Source of the DNA: an uncultured Collinsella sp. | GTDB taxonomy: Bacteria; Actinomycetota; Coriobacteriia; Coriobacteriales; Coriobacteriaceae | Reading direction: 5' to 3' | NCBI GenBank assembly: GCA_900549135.1 | Contig: URNI01000060.1 | Location: forward strand, 1 to 11,128 | Length of the DNA: 11,128 nucleotides | Shown here: piece by piece, positions 1-5,903 of the stretch | Layout: every line of letters begins with the position of its first letter | Position numbering within the stretch: position 1 is the first letter of the stretch | Notes under the pieces: model-generated | What the model saw: the letters and a program-made list of their open reading frames with translations, nothing else | Told to the model about the DNA's origin: nothing | The model's database searches: none | Program-made: the position numbers and the translations under genes

Positions 1-380
1 GCCAAAACGAGGCTGCTCGCTCTCTGGGCATGAATGCCTTCCAGACGCTGCTCTACGTTATGATTCCGCAGACATTCCGCAATGTTTTGCCTACGCTGAC
101 CAGCGAGTTTATCTTGCTTTACAAGGATACGTCGCTGCTTGCCGCCGTGGGTGTGGTCGAGATCGTCATGAACGCCCGTACCATCGTGGCCACGACGGGC
201 TCCATCACGCCGTATGTGGTTGCCGCCCTGTTCTATCTGGTCATCACCCTGCCGCTCGCTCGCTTGGTGAGCGGTCTTGAGGCGAGGCTTTTGGGCACGG
301 CCGAGACCAAGAAGAAGCGTCCCGCCAAGAGCGCCGGACAGGTTGTCGCGACGCCTGCCGATCACATCGCCGGTCTGTAA
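1..380 (+). CDS. Polar amino-acid ABC transporter permease, C-terminal part (5' end outside window)
   Basis: The reading frame is open from the first complete codon at position 3 to TAA at 378-380, so only about the last 125 residues are present. The visible part opens with the EAA loop of binding-protein-dependent permeases (QNEAARSLGMNAFQTL... followed by VMIPQ), the cytoplasmic loop that docks on the ATPase. Two hydrophobic segments follow (around FILLYKDTSLLAAVGVVEIV and YVVAALFYLVITLPLARLV), as in the HisM/GlnP family. The tail is basic (KKKRP) and cytoplasmic. The protein would form the membrane channel of an amino-acid importer. The ATPase gene starts 12 nt downstream, and the stop codon runs straight into that gene's Shine-Dalgarno (TAAGGAGGT), so the two are one operon. 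An internal ATG at 30 is not a start, because the EAA motif begins before it. The substrate cannot be told from this fragment. Confidence 0.93.
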   Translation, partial: QNEAARSLGMNAFQTLLYVMIPQTFRNVLPTLTSEFILLYKDTSLLAAVGVVEIVMNARTIVATTGSITPYVVAALFYLVITLPLARLVSGLEARLLGTAETKKKRPAKSAGQVVATPADHIAGL

Positions 381-392
381 GGAGGTCCTATC

Positions 393-1145
393 ATGAGCGA
401 AACCAATAACTCGAACGAGGTCGTCGTCAGTATCAAGAACCTCCAGAAGGCCTTTGGCGACAACGTGGTCTTGCGCGATATCGATCTGGATGTGCACAAG
501 GGTGAGGTCGTTGTGGTCTTGGGCCCCTCGGGCTCGGGCAAGTCGACGATGCTTCGCTGCATCAATCGTCTGGAGCATCCCACGAGCGGCTCGATTATCG
601 TTGAGGGCGTGGATGTGTGCGCCAAGGGTGTCGACCTCAACAAAGTGCGTACGCATCTGGGTATGGTGTTCCAGCAGTTCAATTTGTTCCCGCACCTGTC
701 GGTCAAAAAGAACGTCATGCTTGCGCAACAAAAGGTGCTCAAGCGCAGCAAGGAAGAGGCCGAGAAGATCGCCGTCGAGGAGCTGACCAAGGTCGGTCTT
801 GCTGAGCGCATCGATTTTATGCCGAGTCAGCTTTCGGGCGGTCAACAGCAGCGCGTGGCCATCGCCCGCGCTCTGTCGATGAATCCGCACGTGATGCTCT
901 TTGACGAGGCCACCTCGGCGCTCGACCCTGAGCTCGTGCGCGACGTCCTGGGCGTCATGCGCGACCTGGCGCACGACGGTATGACCATGATCGTCGTGAC
1001 GCACGAGATGGGCTTTGCCCGCGATGTCGCCGATCGCGTCGTCTTTATGGACGGTGGCGTCATTGTGGAAGAGGGTACGCCGAGCGAGGTCTTCGACCAT
1101 CCTAAGAGCGAGCGCACCAAGGCGTTCTTGGGCAATATCTCGTAG
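393..1145 (+). CDS. Polar amino-acid ABC transporter ATP-binding protein (GlnQ/HisP type)
   Basis: This is a 250-residue ABC ATPase of normal family length that powers amino-acid import through the permease encoded just upstream. All nucleotide-binding motifs are intact: Walker A GPSGSGKS (44-51), Q-loop in VFQQFNLFPH (92-101), signature LSGGQQQR (148-155), Walker B LFDEATSALDPE (169-180) with catalytic Glu172, and switch His204 (VVTHEMGFA). The FNLFPHLSV and THEMGFARDVADR stretches are characteristic of the polar amino-acid subfamily. The ATG at 393 is preceded by GGAGGT at a good distance. A strong hairpin terminator lies 21 nt after the stop, so this is the last gene of the operon; the binding-protein gene is presumably upstream of the window. 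The exact substrate (glutamine, arginine, cystine or other) is not determinable from the ATPase alone. Confidence 0.97.
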   Translation: MSETNNSNEVVVSIKNLQKAFGDNVVLRDIDLDVHKGEVVVVLGPSGSGKSTMLRCINRLEHPTSGSIIVEGVDVCAKGVDLNKVRTHLGMVFQQFNLFPHLSVKKNVMLAQQKVLKRSKEEAEKIAVEELTKVGLAERIDFMPSQLSGGQQQRVAIARALSMNPHVMLFDEATSALDPELVRDVLGVMRDLAHDGMTMIVVTHEMGFARDVADRVVFMDGGVIVEEGTPSEVFDHPKSERTKAFLGNIS

Positions 1146-1166
1146 CCGGTTGATGTAACTGCCGTT

Positions 1167-1212
1167 ACAAAAGAGCGGGGGCTGGACTTGAATCCAGCCC
1201 CCGCTCTTTTGT
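1167..1212. terminator. Two-way rho-independent terminator
   Basis: A perfect 20-bp stem (arm ACAAAAGAGCGGGGGCTGGA at 1167-1186, complement at 1193-1212) surrounds a 6-nt loop, CTTGAA. The stem has an A-run at its left foot and a T-run (CTTTTGT) at its right foot, so it can end transcription in both directions. It sits between the ABC importer operon (plus) and the converging flavodoxin gene (minus, ends at 1263). Confidence 0.93.
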
Positions 1213-1262
1213 AGGGATGGGGATGTGCTTTGATGCAGGCTCTTTTGGAAGCCCTGGGTTCG

Positions 1263-1682
1263 TTACGCGAGCTCGGCTCCGAGGGCCTTGCAAGCGGTCT
1301 CGCCCTCGTCGTCGGGCGCGTCGTAGCAGATGGTGGAGTCCACGACGTTGACGCCGGCATCGTCGGCGTCGGCCTTCCAGTTGTCCATCCACTCGCCCTC
1401 GGCCCATGAATAGGAGCCAAAGAGGACGACCTTCTTGTCGCCGAGAGTCTCCTTGACCTCGTCCCACATCGGCTGGAACTCATCGTACTCGAGTTCCTCG
1501 GAGCCCATGGCGGGGCAGCCGAAGGCGATGGCGTCATAGCCTTCGGCCTTGTCTGCGGAGAAGTCGGCGCAGGAGATGACCTCTGCCTCGGCACCCGCGG
1601 ACGTGGCGCCTTCGGCGACGAGGTTTGCCATGGCCTCGGTGTTGCCCGTGCCGCTCCAGTAGACGACGGCGATCTTGCTCAT
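1263..1682 (-). CDS. Short-chain flavodoxin
   Basis: This is a 139-residue flavodoxin, a soluble cytoplasmic one- or two-electron carrier holding FMN. The phosphate-binding loop WSGTGNTEAMA (residues 9-19) directly follows beta-strand 1 (KIAVVY). Two further loops pack on the isoalloxazine ring: GCPAMGSEELEYDEFQPM (55-72), and GSYSWAEGEWMDNW (89-102) with its aromatic residues. Length and motifs match the short flavodoxins of anaerobic Firmicutes and Actinobacteria. The ATG at 1682 has AAGGA seven bases upstream. It lies 46 nt downstream of the DUF3793 gene on the same strand with no terminator between, so the two are probably co-transcribed from the promoter near 2473-2500. The redox partner is not shown by the sequence. 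Confidence 0.95.
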   Translation of the reverse strand: MSKIAVVYWSGTGNTEAMANLVAEGATSAGAEAEVISCADFSADKAEGYDAIAFGCPAMGSEELEYDEFQPMWDEVKETLGDKKVVLFGSYSWAEGEWMDNWKADADDAGVNVVDSTICYDAPDDEGETACKALGAELA

Positions 1683-1728
1683 GTTGAGTCCTTTCAGTTG
1701 TGCGGCAGCTTGCCGCGGCTTCTATGTT

Positions 1729-2433
1729 CTATCGGGTTGCCTGGGCAAGTTGCGCCAAGCTGCAGCCCTGCTGATAGATGTAGGTAAGGTATTGCGTGCA
1801 TGCACGATAGGAATCGAAGGTCGTGAGCGCCTGTTCGACGTTTGTGTATACCTTCCAGGCGCCAAAGACCTTATAGTTTTCGCCGTGCTGGACGATAAAC
1901 TGATGGACATCTTCGTAGGGATAGCCCAAAAAATAGCCAATTTCGTGGGGGAACTCGCACATGCACCCCGTATCGCAGTGCCTATTTCGCGCGAGTGCGC
2001 AGACACTGCCGTCATAGGCGCTTTCTGCGGCATTGCTGCTTGCCAGCGTGATGCGCGCGGCGAGATGCACCAGGGATACGGGCAGGTTGTGGACATCGTA
2101 ACCTTCGGCGACAAGCGCCGTCGTGGCGCGGGGGTCGGAGAGGTATCGCATGAGGTCCGCAGGGCGGTACACATAGATGAGCGCTCCGCAGGGGCGCCAG
2201 ACCAAAACGCTCATATGGATTCCGAGTGGCTGGAGTTCGCGGTTGCATTGGGCTATGACGGCGAGCAGGCGAGAGCGTCGCTCTTCGATATGGACGGCGT
2301 TGGGTTTTCCGTTTTGGTTGGCGTAAACGCCGGGATAGGTAAAGAGCGAAGCCGGCTTGATACCTGCGAGCGTAGGGGAGCAGTTGCGCACGACAGCCGT
2401 TTGGTATGTTGGGATGTCAATGGTTCGAGTCAC
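1729..2433 (-). CDS. DUF3793 family protein
   Basis: This 234-residue protein belongs to the DUF3793 family, recognised by its C-terminal block CEFPHEIGYFLGYPYEDV (159-176) followed by GENYKVFGAWKVYTNVEQA (184-202) and a final F-x-x-Y-x-x-C segment. No signal peptide or membrane helix is visible. Cysteines 153, 157 and 159 cluster as HCDTGCMCEF just before the conserved block; whether they bind metal is unknown. The start is GTG at 2433, preceded by AAAGGGG; the next in-frame Met is residue 74, too far in. The biochemical function of the family is unknown to me. DUF3793 genes are often found next to flavodoxin genes in anaerobes, and that is the arrangement here, which hints at a redox-linked role (inference). 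Confidence 0.88.
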   Translation of the reverse strand: MTRTIDIPTYQTAVVRNCSPTLAGIKPASLFTYPGVYANQNGKPNAVHIEERRSRLLAVIAQCNRELQPLGIHMSVLVWRPCGALIYVYRPADLMRYLSDPRATTALVAEGYDVHNLPVSLVHLAARITLASSNAAESAYDGSVCALARNRHCDTGCMCEFPHEIGYFLGYPYEDVHQFIVQHGENYKVFGAWKVYTNVEQALTTFDSYRACTQYLTYIYQQGCSLAQLAQATR

Positions 2434-2472
2434 GTTGCCCCTTTCGAGCCCTCACTTGTTAGCCTAGGAAAA

Positions 2473-2500
2473 CTTATACACGAAAGTAAGCCATGGTCAA
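2473..2500 (-). promoter_or_regulatory. Putative sigma-70 promoter for the DUF3793-flavodoxin operon
   Basis: Read on the minus strand, TTGACC (2495-2500) and TATAAG (2473-2478) are separated by 16 bp, and transcription would start near 2466, about 33 nt before the GTG start codon at 2433. Both boxes are close to consensus and no other candidate is visible in the intergenic region. Confidence 0.5.
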
Positions 2501-2526
2501 CAAAAAAGTTTGAAGAGGGAAACTAA

Positions 2527-2580
2527 TTGACCGAACGGACATGATTTTGGGTTAAGATGGGGACACCCCATGGGGGTATC
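2527..2580 (+). promoter_or_regulatory. Candidate promoter with a CsoR-like GC-rich metal operator
   Basis: The operator candidate is GACACCCCATGGGGGTATC (2562-2580), centred on the perfect palindrome CCCCATGGGG (2566-2575). Its other strand reads GATACCCCCATGGGGTGTC, close to the ATACCC...GGGGTAT pattern bound by CsoR-family copper repressors. It lies 28 nt before the start codon of an HMA-domain metal-binding protein. Upstream, TTGACC (2527-2532) and TTAAGA (2552-2557) could be -35 and -10 boxes, but the 19-bp spacer is long. The promoter is therefore uncertain, while the operator is supported by both sequence and the function of the gene downstream. Confidence 0.5.
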
Positions 2581-2608
2581 TAGATAGGGCTACTTGAAAG
2601 GGGAACGC

Positions 2609-2992
2609 ATGAGTGACTTGCTCAACCCTGCGAATCTCATCGTGCTGGCCGTCATTGCCGTCGGCATGTTTTTTGGACTGCGTCGTATTGCCGCTTCGAC
2701 ACACGGGAAGAGTTGCTGCAGCGATGGCGCGAGCGGTAAGAAGGCCAAAAAGGTTGTTGTGGTGGATACCGATGCGTCACACTACCCCTATAGCGATGAG
2801 CTGCTCATCGGCGGCATGAGCTGTGACGGCTGCGCTCAGAATGTAGCCAATGCCCTGAATGCGCTGGATGGCGTGTGGGCAACGGTGACGTATGCGGACC
2901 ACACGGCACGCGTGCGCTCTAAGCAGCCGGTTGATCGCGGTGTCCTCGAGACGGCCGTGAAAGACGCGGGCTACTACGTCATGACGCTGTAA
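2609..2992 (+). CDS. Membrane-anchored heavy-metal-associated (HMA) domain protein
   Basis: This 127-residue protein has one N-terminal membrane helix (about 9-24, LIVLAVIAVGMFFGL), a short linker with a CC pair (36-37) and basic residues, and a C-terminal ferredoxin-like HMA domain (about 63-127). The metal motif is GMSCDGC (69-75, Cys72 and Cys75), as in CopZ/Atx1 chaperones and the N-terminal domains of copper ATPases. It probably carries Cu(I) or a similar soft metal at the membrane. The anchor before the HMA domain is unusual, because CopZ is normally soluble. I chose ATG 2609 because GAAAGGGG lies just upstream; an in-frame TTG at 2594 has no comparable site. A CsoR-like operator precedes it. 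No P-type ATPase or regulator gene is adjacent: it is followed at 26 nt by a converging gene. Metal identity is inference. Confidence 0.88.
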   Translation: MSDLLNPANLIVLAVIAVGMFFGLRRIAASTHGKSCCSDGASGKKAKKVVVVDTDASHYPYSDELLIGGMSCDGCAQNVANALNALDGVWATVTYADHTARVRSKQPVDRGVLETAVKDAGYYVMTL

Positions 2993-3018
2993 GCGCCGCC
3001 CTGGATGCGCTTCCTTGG

Positions 3019-3444
3019 CTAGGCTCGTCCGCGCAGCTCGATGTCTTGGATATCGTCGAAGTCGATGGCGATATCTTTGAGCTTGAGGAGCCTGAAGGCA
3101 GGGAGTACCTCGTCAAGGATGCCGGTGCGGGAGCGATAGCCGTACGTATCGTAATAGGTGACGCGGACCAGGTCGCCACGTTTGAGACCCTCGAGCTTTT
3201 TAGAAAGCACGAGGGCTTTTTCTTCCGTGAGCTCACGTTTTGGCTCGACGGTGATTTCCTGCTTGCGCACGAGTTCGTAGTATCCCGTGAGGGCGGCAAA
3301 GGGCATAAACTGTGCGGCGCGGTTGGCGCGCACGGCACCGTTGGCTGTGAGGTTGGGGTCGGCGGCGCGGCGTCTGCCCTCGGGGTCCGCCAGGCGCTCG
3401 AAGGCGGTCGGCGGGCGCACGGGCTGTTGTTTGGGTTTAGGCAC
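3019..3444 (-). CDS. YolD-like family protein
   Basis: This 141-residue protein carries the YolD-like signature RAAQFMPFAALTGYYELVRK, which begins about 42 residues from the start, followed by a small beta-rich C-terminal domain (LKRGDLVRVTYYDTYGYRSRTGILDEV...). YolD-like genes typically accompany UvrX/YqjW-type Y-family polymerases in Gram-positive bacteria, and the presumed role is as an accessory or regulator of the polymerase; the mechanism is not established. The start chosen is GTG at 3444 because GGAGG (3449-3453) lies five bases before it. An in-frame TTG at 3456 would put that site inside the gene. With this start the gene overlaps the polymerase stop codon by 8 nt (GTGCCTAA), a typical translational coupling. 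The first 40 residues are proline- and charge-rich and probably disordered. Confidence 0.87.
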   Translation of the reverse strand: MPKPKQQPVRPPTAFERLADPEGRRRAADPNLTANGAVRANRAAQFMPFAALTGYYELVRKQEITVEPKRELTEEKALVLSKKLEGLKRGDLVRVTYYDTYGYRSRTGILDEVLPAFRLLKLKDIAIDFDDIQDIELRGRA

Positions 3445-4942
3445 GGTGTCCTCCAACTTGGTCGTTGCGTTCGCGCGCGGTGGCGCCGGCGGTAAAGCTT
3501 AATCCCTTGACGAGCGCGTTCTTGCCGTACTTGCCTTTCACAGCCAGGACGGCGCGCGCCAGGTCGCGCTCGCGCTCATCGGCCTCGACATCGCTAAACA
3601 GATCGATAGTGGCAAATTCCTCGGGCATGAGGTTGCCAAAGCCCAGGTTGATTCGCTTGACCGGTCGTTTAGGGTCGACCGTTTGCGCCCAAAGGTCATC
3701 GAAATAGCCCATGATCTTCTTAAACGAATTGGTGCGCTCGGGCAGCTTGCGCGAGGCGTTGGAGTGTGCAAAGAGCGCGGCATAGCCACCACGCGGTTTG
3801 CCGCCATGCTCTCCCACAAAGATGCCATCGATTGCCTGCGCCTCGCGCACCAGGCGGCGCCGTTCGTCATCGCGCTGGACGGGCTTGGGCGCACGGGGTG
3901 CGAGCTCGGGGCCGGTGGTTGCGGTGGGCTCGATGCTCGACGTGCTCGAGCGCAGGTGCCCGCATCCGTCCACATATTGCGCTGTGCCGCTGGCGTCGAG
4001 GCGGCGTATGTCGGCTCGTTCGCTCGCATAACCCACAAAGAGCGAGATGCTGTCACATACCACGTGCTTATCGACCAAGTCCAGCACGGCACTGTCGACC
4101 ATCTCGCGCAAGACGGTGTAGGCCTGCTCGTAGGCATAGCCCTTCGAGAGCACCTGTCCTGTAGTGGTCGAAGTTGCTTGCGGGCGATAGGCTTGGATAT
4201 CGGCGATGGTTGTCGGCTCGCGTCCGAAGGCGTGGTCGATGAGATACTCGGCATTGACGCCGAGCTCGTCGTAAAGCAGGTTTTCGTCGAGCGCCGCGAC
4301 GCCCATCAGATCGTAGACGCCGTATTTTTCGAGTCGTGCTGCCACGCCGGGGCCGATGCCCCAGATATCGGTGATGGGACGATGGGGCCAGATTTCCTTG
4401 CGAAAGGTCTCGTCGTCGAGTATGCCGATGCGGCTGGGTACGTGCTTGGCGGTGATATCGAGTGCAACCTTGGCCTGGAATAGGTTGGGGCCGATGCCGA
4501 CCGTCGCCGTGATGCCGGTGCGCGCCAGGACCTCGTCGCGCAACATGCAGGCGAGCCCTTCCGCATCGGTGTGATAAAGGTCCAGATAGGGTGTCACGTC
4601 GATAAAGCACTCGTCAATTGAGTAGACGTGAACGTCTTGCGGACTGACGTATTCCAGGTAGATACCGTAGATCTGCGCCGACACCTCCATGTAGTGCTGC
4701 ATGCGCGGTACGGCCTTGATGTAGTCGATGCTATCGGGAATCTCAAATAGGCGGCAGCGATTGTGAATCCCTAAGTCCTTCATGGCCTGCGTGATGGCGA
4801 GGCAGATGGTCGTGCGTCCGCGCGATTCGTCGGCAACGACCAGGTTGGTGGTGAGCGGATCGAGCCCACGGTCGACGCACTCGACGCTAGCGTAAAACGT
4901 CTTGAGGTCGATGCAGATGTAGGTGTGCTGCCCGCCCGCCAT
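3437..4942 (-). CDS. Y-family DNA polymerase (UmuC/UvrX-like translesion polymerase)
   Basis: This 501-residue protein should copy past damaged DNA bases. Catalytic carboxylates are present: Asp12 in CIDLKTFYASVE (10-21) and Asp110/Glu111 in VYSIDECFID (106-115). The thumb helix-hairpin-helix is ITDIWGIGPGVAARLEKYGV (190-209). The little-finger domain contains LFVGYASE (301-308) and TNSFKKI (404-410) and ends with the family-typical GKYGKNALVKGLSF (470-483). The family is usually about 410-420 residues; the excess is a low-complexity insertion at about 311-396 inside the little finger. IDLF (446-449) may be a weak beta-clamp contact. ATG 4942 was chosen because GGGAGGG precedes it, whereas GTG 4963 falls inside a LexA box. 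The gene sits behind an SOS-type promoter and overlaps the YolD-like gene. Confidence 0.95.
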   Translation of the reverse strand: MAGGQHTYICIDLKTFYASVECVDRGLDPLTTNLVVADESRGRTTICLAITQAMKDLGIHNRCRLFEIPDSIDYIKAVPRMQHYMEVSAQIYGIYLEYVSPQDVHVYSIDECFIDVTPYLDLYHTDAEGLACMLRDEVLARTGITATVGIGPNLFQAKVALDITAKHVPSRIGILDDETFRKEIWPHRPITDIWGIGPGVAARLEKYGVYDLMGVAALDENLLYDELGVNAEYLIDHAFGREPTTIADIQAYRPQATSTTTGQVLSKGYAYEQAYTVLREMVDSAVLDLVDKHVVCDSISLFVGYASERADIRRLDASGTAQYVDGCGHLRSSTSSIEPTATTGPELAPRAPKPVQRDDERRRLVREAQAIDGIFVGEHGGKPRGGYAALFAHSNASRKLPERTNSFKKIMGYFDDLWAQTVDPKRPVKRINLGFGNLMPEEFATIDLFSDVEADERERDLARAVLAVKGKYGKNALVKGLSFTAGATARERNDQVGGHRA

Positions 4943-4956
4943 CCGAGCCCTCCCAT

Positions 4957-4970
4957 CAAACACATGTTCT
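4957..4970 (-). promoter_or_regulatory. LexA (SOS) box, proximal
   Basis: On the minus strand this reads AGAACATGTGTTTG, matching 8 of the 10 fixed positions of the Gram-positive SOS box CGAAC-N4-GTTCG. It lies 14 nt before the polymerase ATG and 17 bp, centre to centre, from a second box. Confidence 0.62.
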
Positions 4971-4973
4971 TAT

Positions 4974-4987
4974 CGAATACTTGTTCG
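4974..4987 (-). promoter_or_regulatory. LexA (SOS) box, overlapping the transcription start
   Basis: CGAATACTTGTTCG (plus strand) matches the SOS consensus CGAAC-N4-GTTCG at 9 of 10 fixed positions. It directly abuts the -10 element at 4988-4993, so LexA bound here would block the promoter. Damage-inducible control of a translesion polymerase is what the family predicts. Confidence 0.8.
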
Positions 4988-5016
4988 ATAATACCCGCTC
5001 GTCCGGACGTCGTCAA
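4988..5016 (-). promoter_or_regulatory. Sigma-70 promoter of the polymerase-YolD operon
   Basis: On the minus strand, TTGACG (5011-5016) and TATTAT (4988-4993) are separated by exactly 17 bp. The SOS box begins immediately downstream of the -10 element, giving a coherent repressible promoter. Confidence 0.75.
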
Positions 5017-5024
5017 AACCTGTC

Positions 5025-5053
5025 AAAAAGGGACTGGTTTGTTTTGGTAGGTA
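5025..5053 (+). repeat. Solo arm related to the inverted repeat at 5719-5772
   Basis: The stretch beginning with the A-run at 5025 and continuing GGACTGGTTTGTTTTGG (5031-5047) matches the left arm of the hairpin at 5719-5741 at 19 of 23 positions without gaps. No matching right arm is visible beside it. It may be a decayed copy of a dispersed repeat or a chance similarity of T/G-rich sequence. It lies between the SOS promoter and the gene at 5129. Confidence 0.4.
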
Positions 5054-5128
5054 TGGTCGTGCGGTTGGATCGGGTTTTAACGCAGCTCTAAAGAGTGCGA
5101 AACAGCTCGGAAAACCTCGCTTCGTAGC

Positions 5129-5704
5129 ATGAGCCTAACGATTGATACCGCCTACGCGCACGGAAGGGTTGTGGGAAAGATGGTCAATTATGGGTTTGGT
5201 ATGCCGACGCGCCTTGTTGCGGATGGAGACGTGGCTCGCTGGTGCGGACGATTGGTCGCTCACTACGGTGGCACCAAGGCGCTGGTCGTGTTGGGCGGTG
5301 ACAAGCATACGCGCGATGAGCTTGTCTCGGCGGCACTTGGCTCGCTTGATCGAGCCCTGCTCGAGCGCGTGCTTTTTCGCTGCGGCTCGTTTGAGGGCGA
5401 CGGGGGAGACGAGCTGATCGACGAAGCCGTGGCCCTGGCGACCGACGAAGGCGTGGACTTTGTCCTGGCGATTGGCGATGCCGATACTGCCGGCTTTGCG
5501 CGTGAGCTCGCGCGTCGCATGGCGGCGCTCGATGCCGTCGAAGACGGTTTTGTCCCTTATGGATGCATTCTCTCGGAGGGCAAGGTGCCTGCTGTCGTGG
5601 GCACCGGTGAGGTTCCCGTTTTTGCCATTATCGCGCCCGAACTGCTGGAGGGCATCGGGTCTCCTCTGCGTGAGTTGCTCGGTAGCGTCTGCGCCGCGGC
5701 CTAA
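5129..5704 (+). CDS. Half-length iron-containing alcohol dehydrogenase-like protein
   Basis: This 191-residue protein resembles only the N-terminal, nucleotide-binding half of the iron-containing alcohol dehydrogenase / dehydroquinate synthase-like fold. Seen in order are an N-terminal FGMPTRLVADGD segment (the family's NPT-R-hydrophobic-FG stretch), KALVVLGGDKHTRDELV (the usual KVLLVYGGGS strand), VDFVLAIGDADTAGFARELA where the family has FILAVGGGSV-D-AK, and FVPYGCILSEGKVPAVVGTGE where it has LPxGxVLTxPATGSE. The GGGS cofactor loop is replaced by GDAD, and the C-terminal helical domain with its metal-binding His/Asp residues is absent, so dehydrogenase activity is unlikely. It is either a decayed remnant or a repurposed fold. 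The reading frame is clean, which argues against recent decay. ATG 5129 has only a weak ribosome binding site; GTG 5171 and ATG 5180 are alternatives. Confidence 0.66.
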   Translation: MSLTIDTAYAHGRVVGKMVNYGFGMPTRLVADGDVARWCGRLVAHYGGTKALVVLGGDKHTRDELVSAALGSLDRALLERVLFRCGSFEGDGGDELIDEAVALATDEGVDFVLAIGDADTAGFARELARRMAALDAVEDGFVPYGCILSEGKVPAVVGTGEVPVFAIIAPELLEGIGSPLRELLGSVCAAA

Positions 5705-5718
5705 TATTTGCCATAAAA

Positions 5719-5772
5719 GGACGGGTTATTTTTGGTTGGTAAAGCGTTTGACCTGCCAAAATAAGCCTGTCC
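5719..5772 (+). repeat. Long imperfect inverted repeat (hairpin; terminator or MITE-like element)
   Basis: The left arm (starting GGACGGGTTATTTTTGG, 5719-5743) pairs with the right arm (5748-5772, ending AAAATAAGCCTGTCC) around a loop of about 4 nt, allowing a few mismatches and G-U pairs. An AAAA run precedes it and CTATTT follows. It sits 14 nt after the alcohol dehydrogenase-like gene and may end its transcription. The related solo arm at 5025-5053 suggests a dispersed repeat family. Confidence 0.6.
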
Positions 5773-5815
5773 CTATTTGGTCGGTTGCCGTTTGGGGGCC
5801 GATTGGCAACGCTCG

Positions 5816-5844
5816 CTGATTGTGGTCTTGACCTGCGCTAGAAT
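5816..5844 (+). promoter_or_regulatory. Weak candidate promoter for pgi
   Basis: TAGAAT (5839-5844) is a good -10 element, about 60 nt before the pgi start codon. A -35 box 17 bp upstream (CTGATT at 5816-5821) is poor. TTGACC at 5828 is too close to serve this -10. Position and the -10 box are the only support. Confidence 0.32.
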
Positions 5845-5903
5845 AGTGGCATCTGAATGTCCGGGCGCATGGAGGCGTGCGCCCGTATGCTGAGGAGGAC
5901 TCT

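Noticed and set aside
1675..2526. Plus-strand open frame of 283 codons
   Set aside because: It lies antisense to the DUF3793 gene, whose conserved family motifs are on the minus strand; the long frame is a by-product of GC-rich codon use.
3683..4483. Plus-strand open frame of 266 codons
   Set aside because: It is antisense to the Y-family polymerase and its translation has no family signature.
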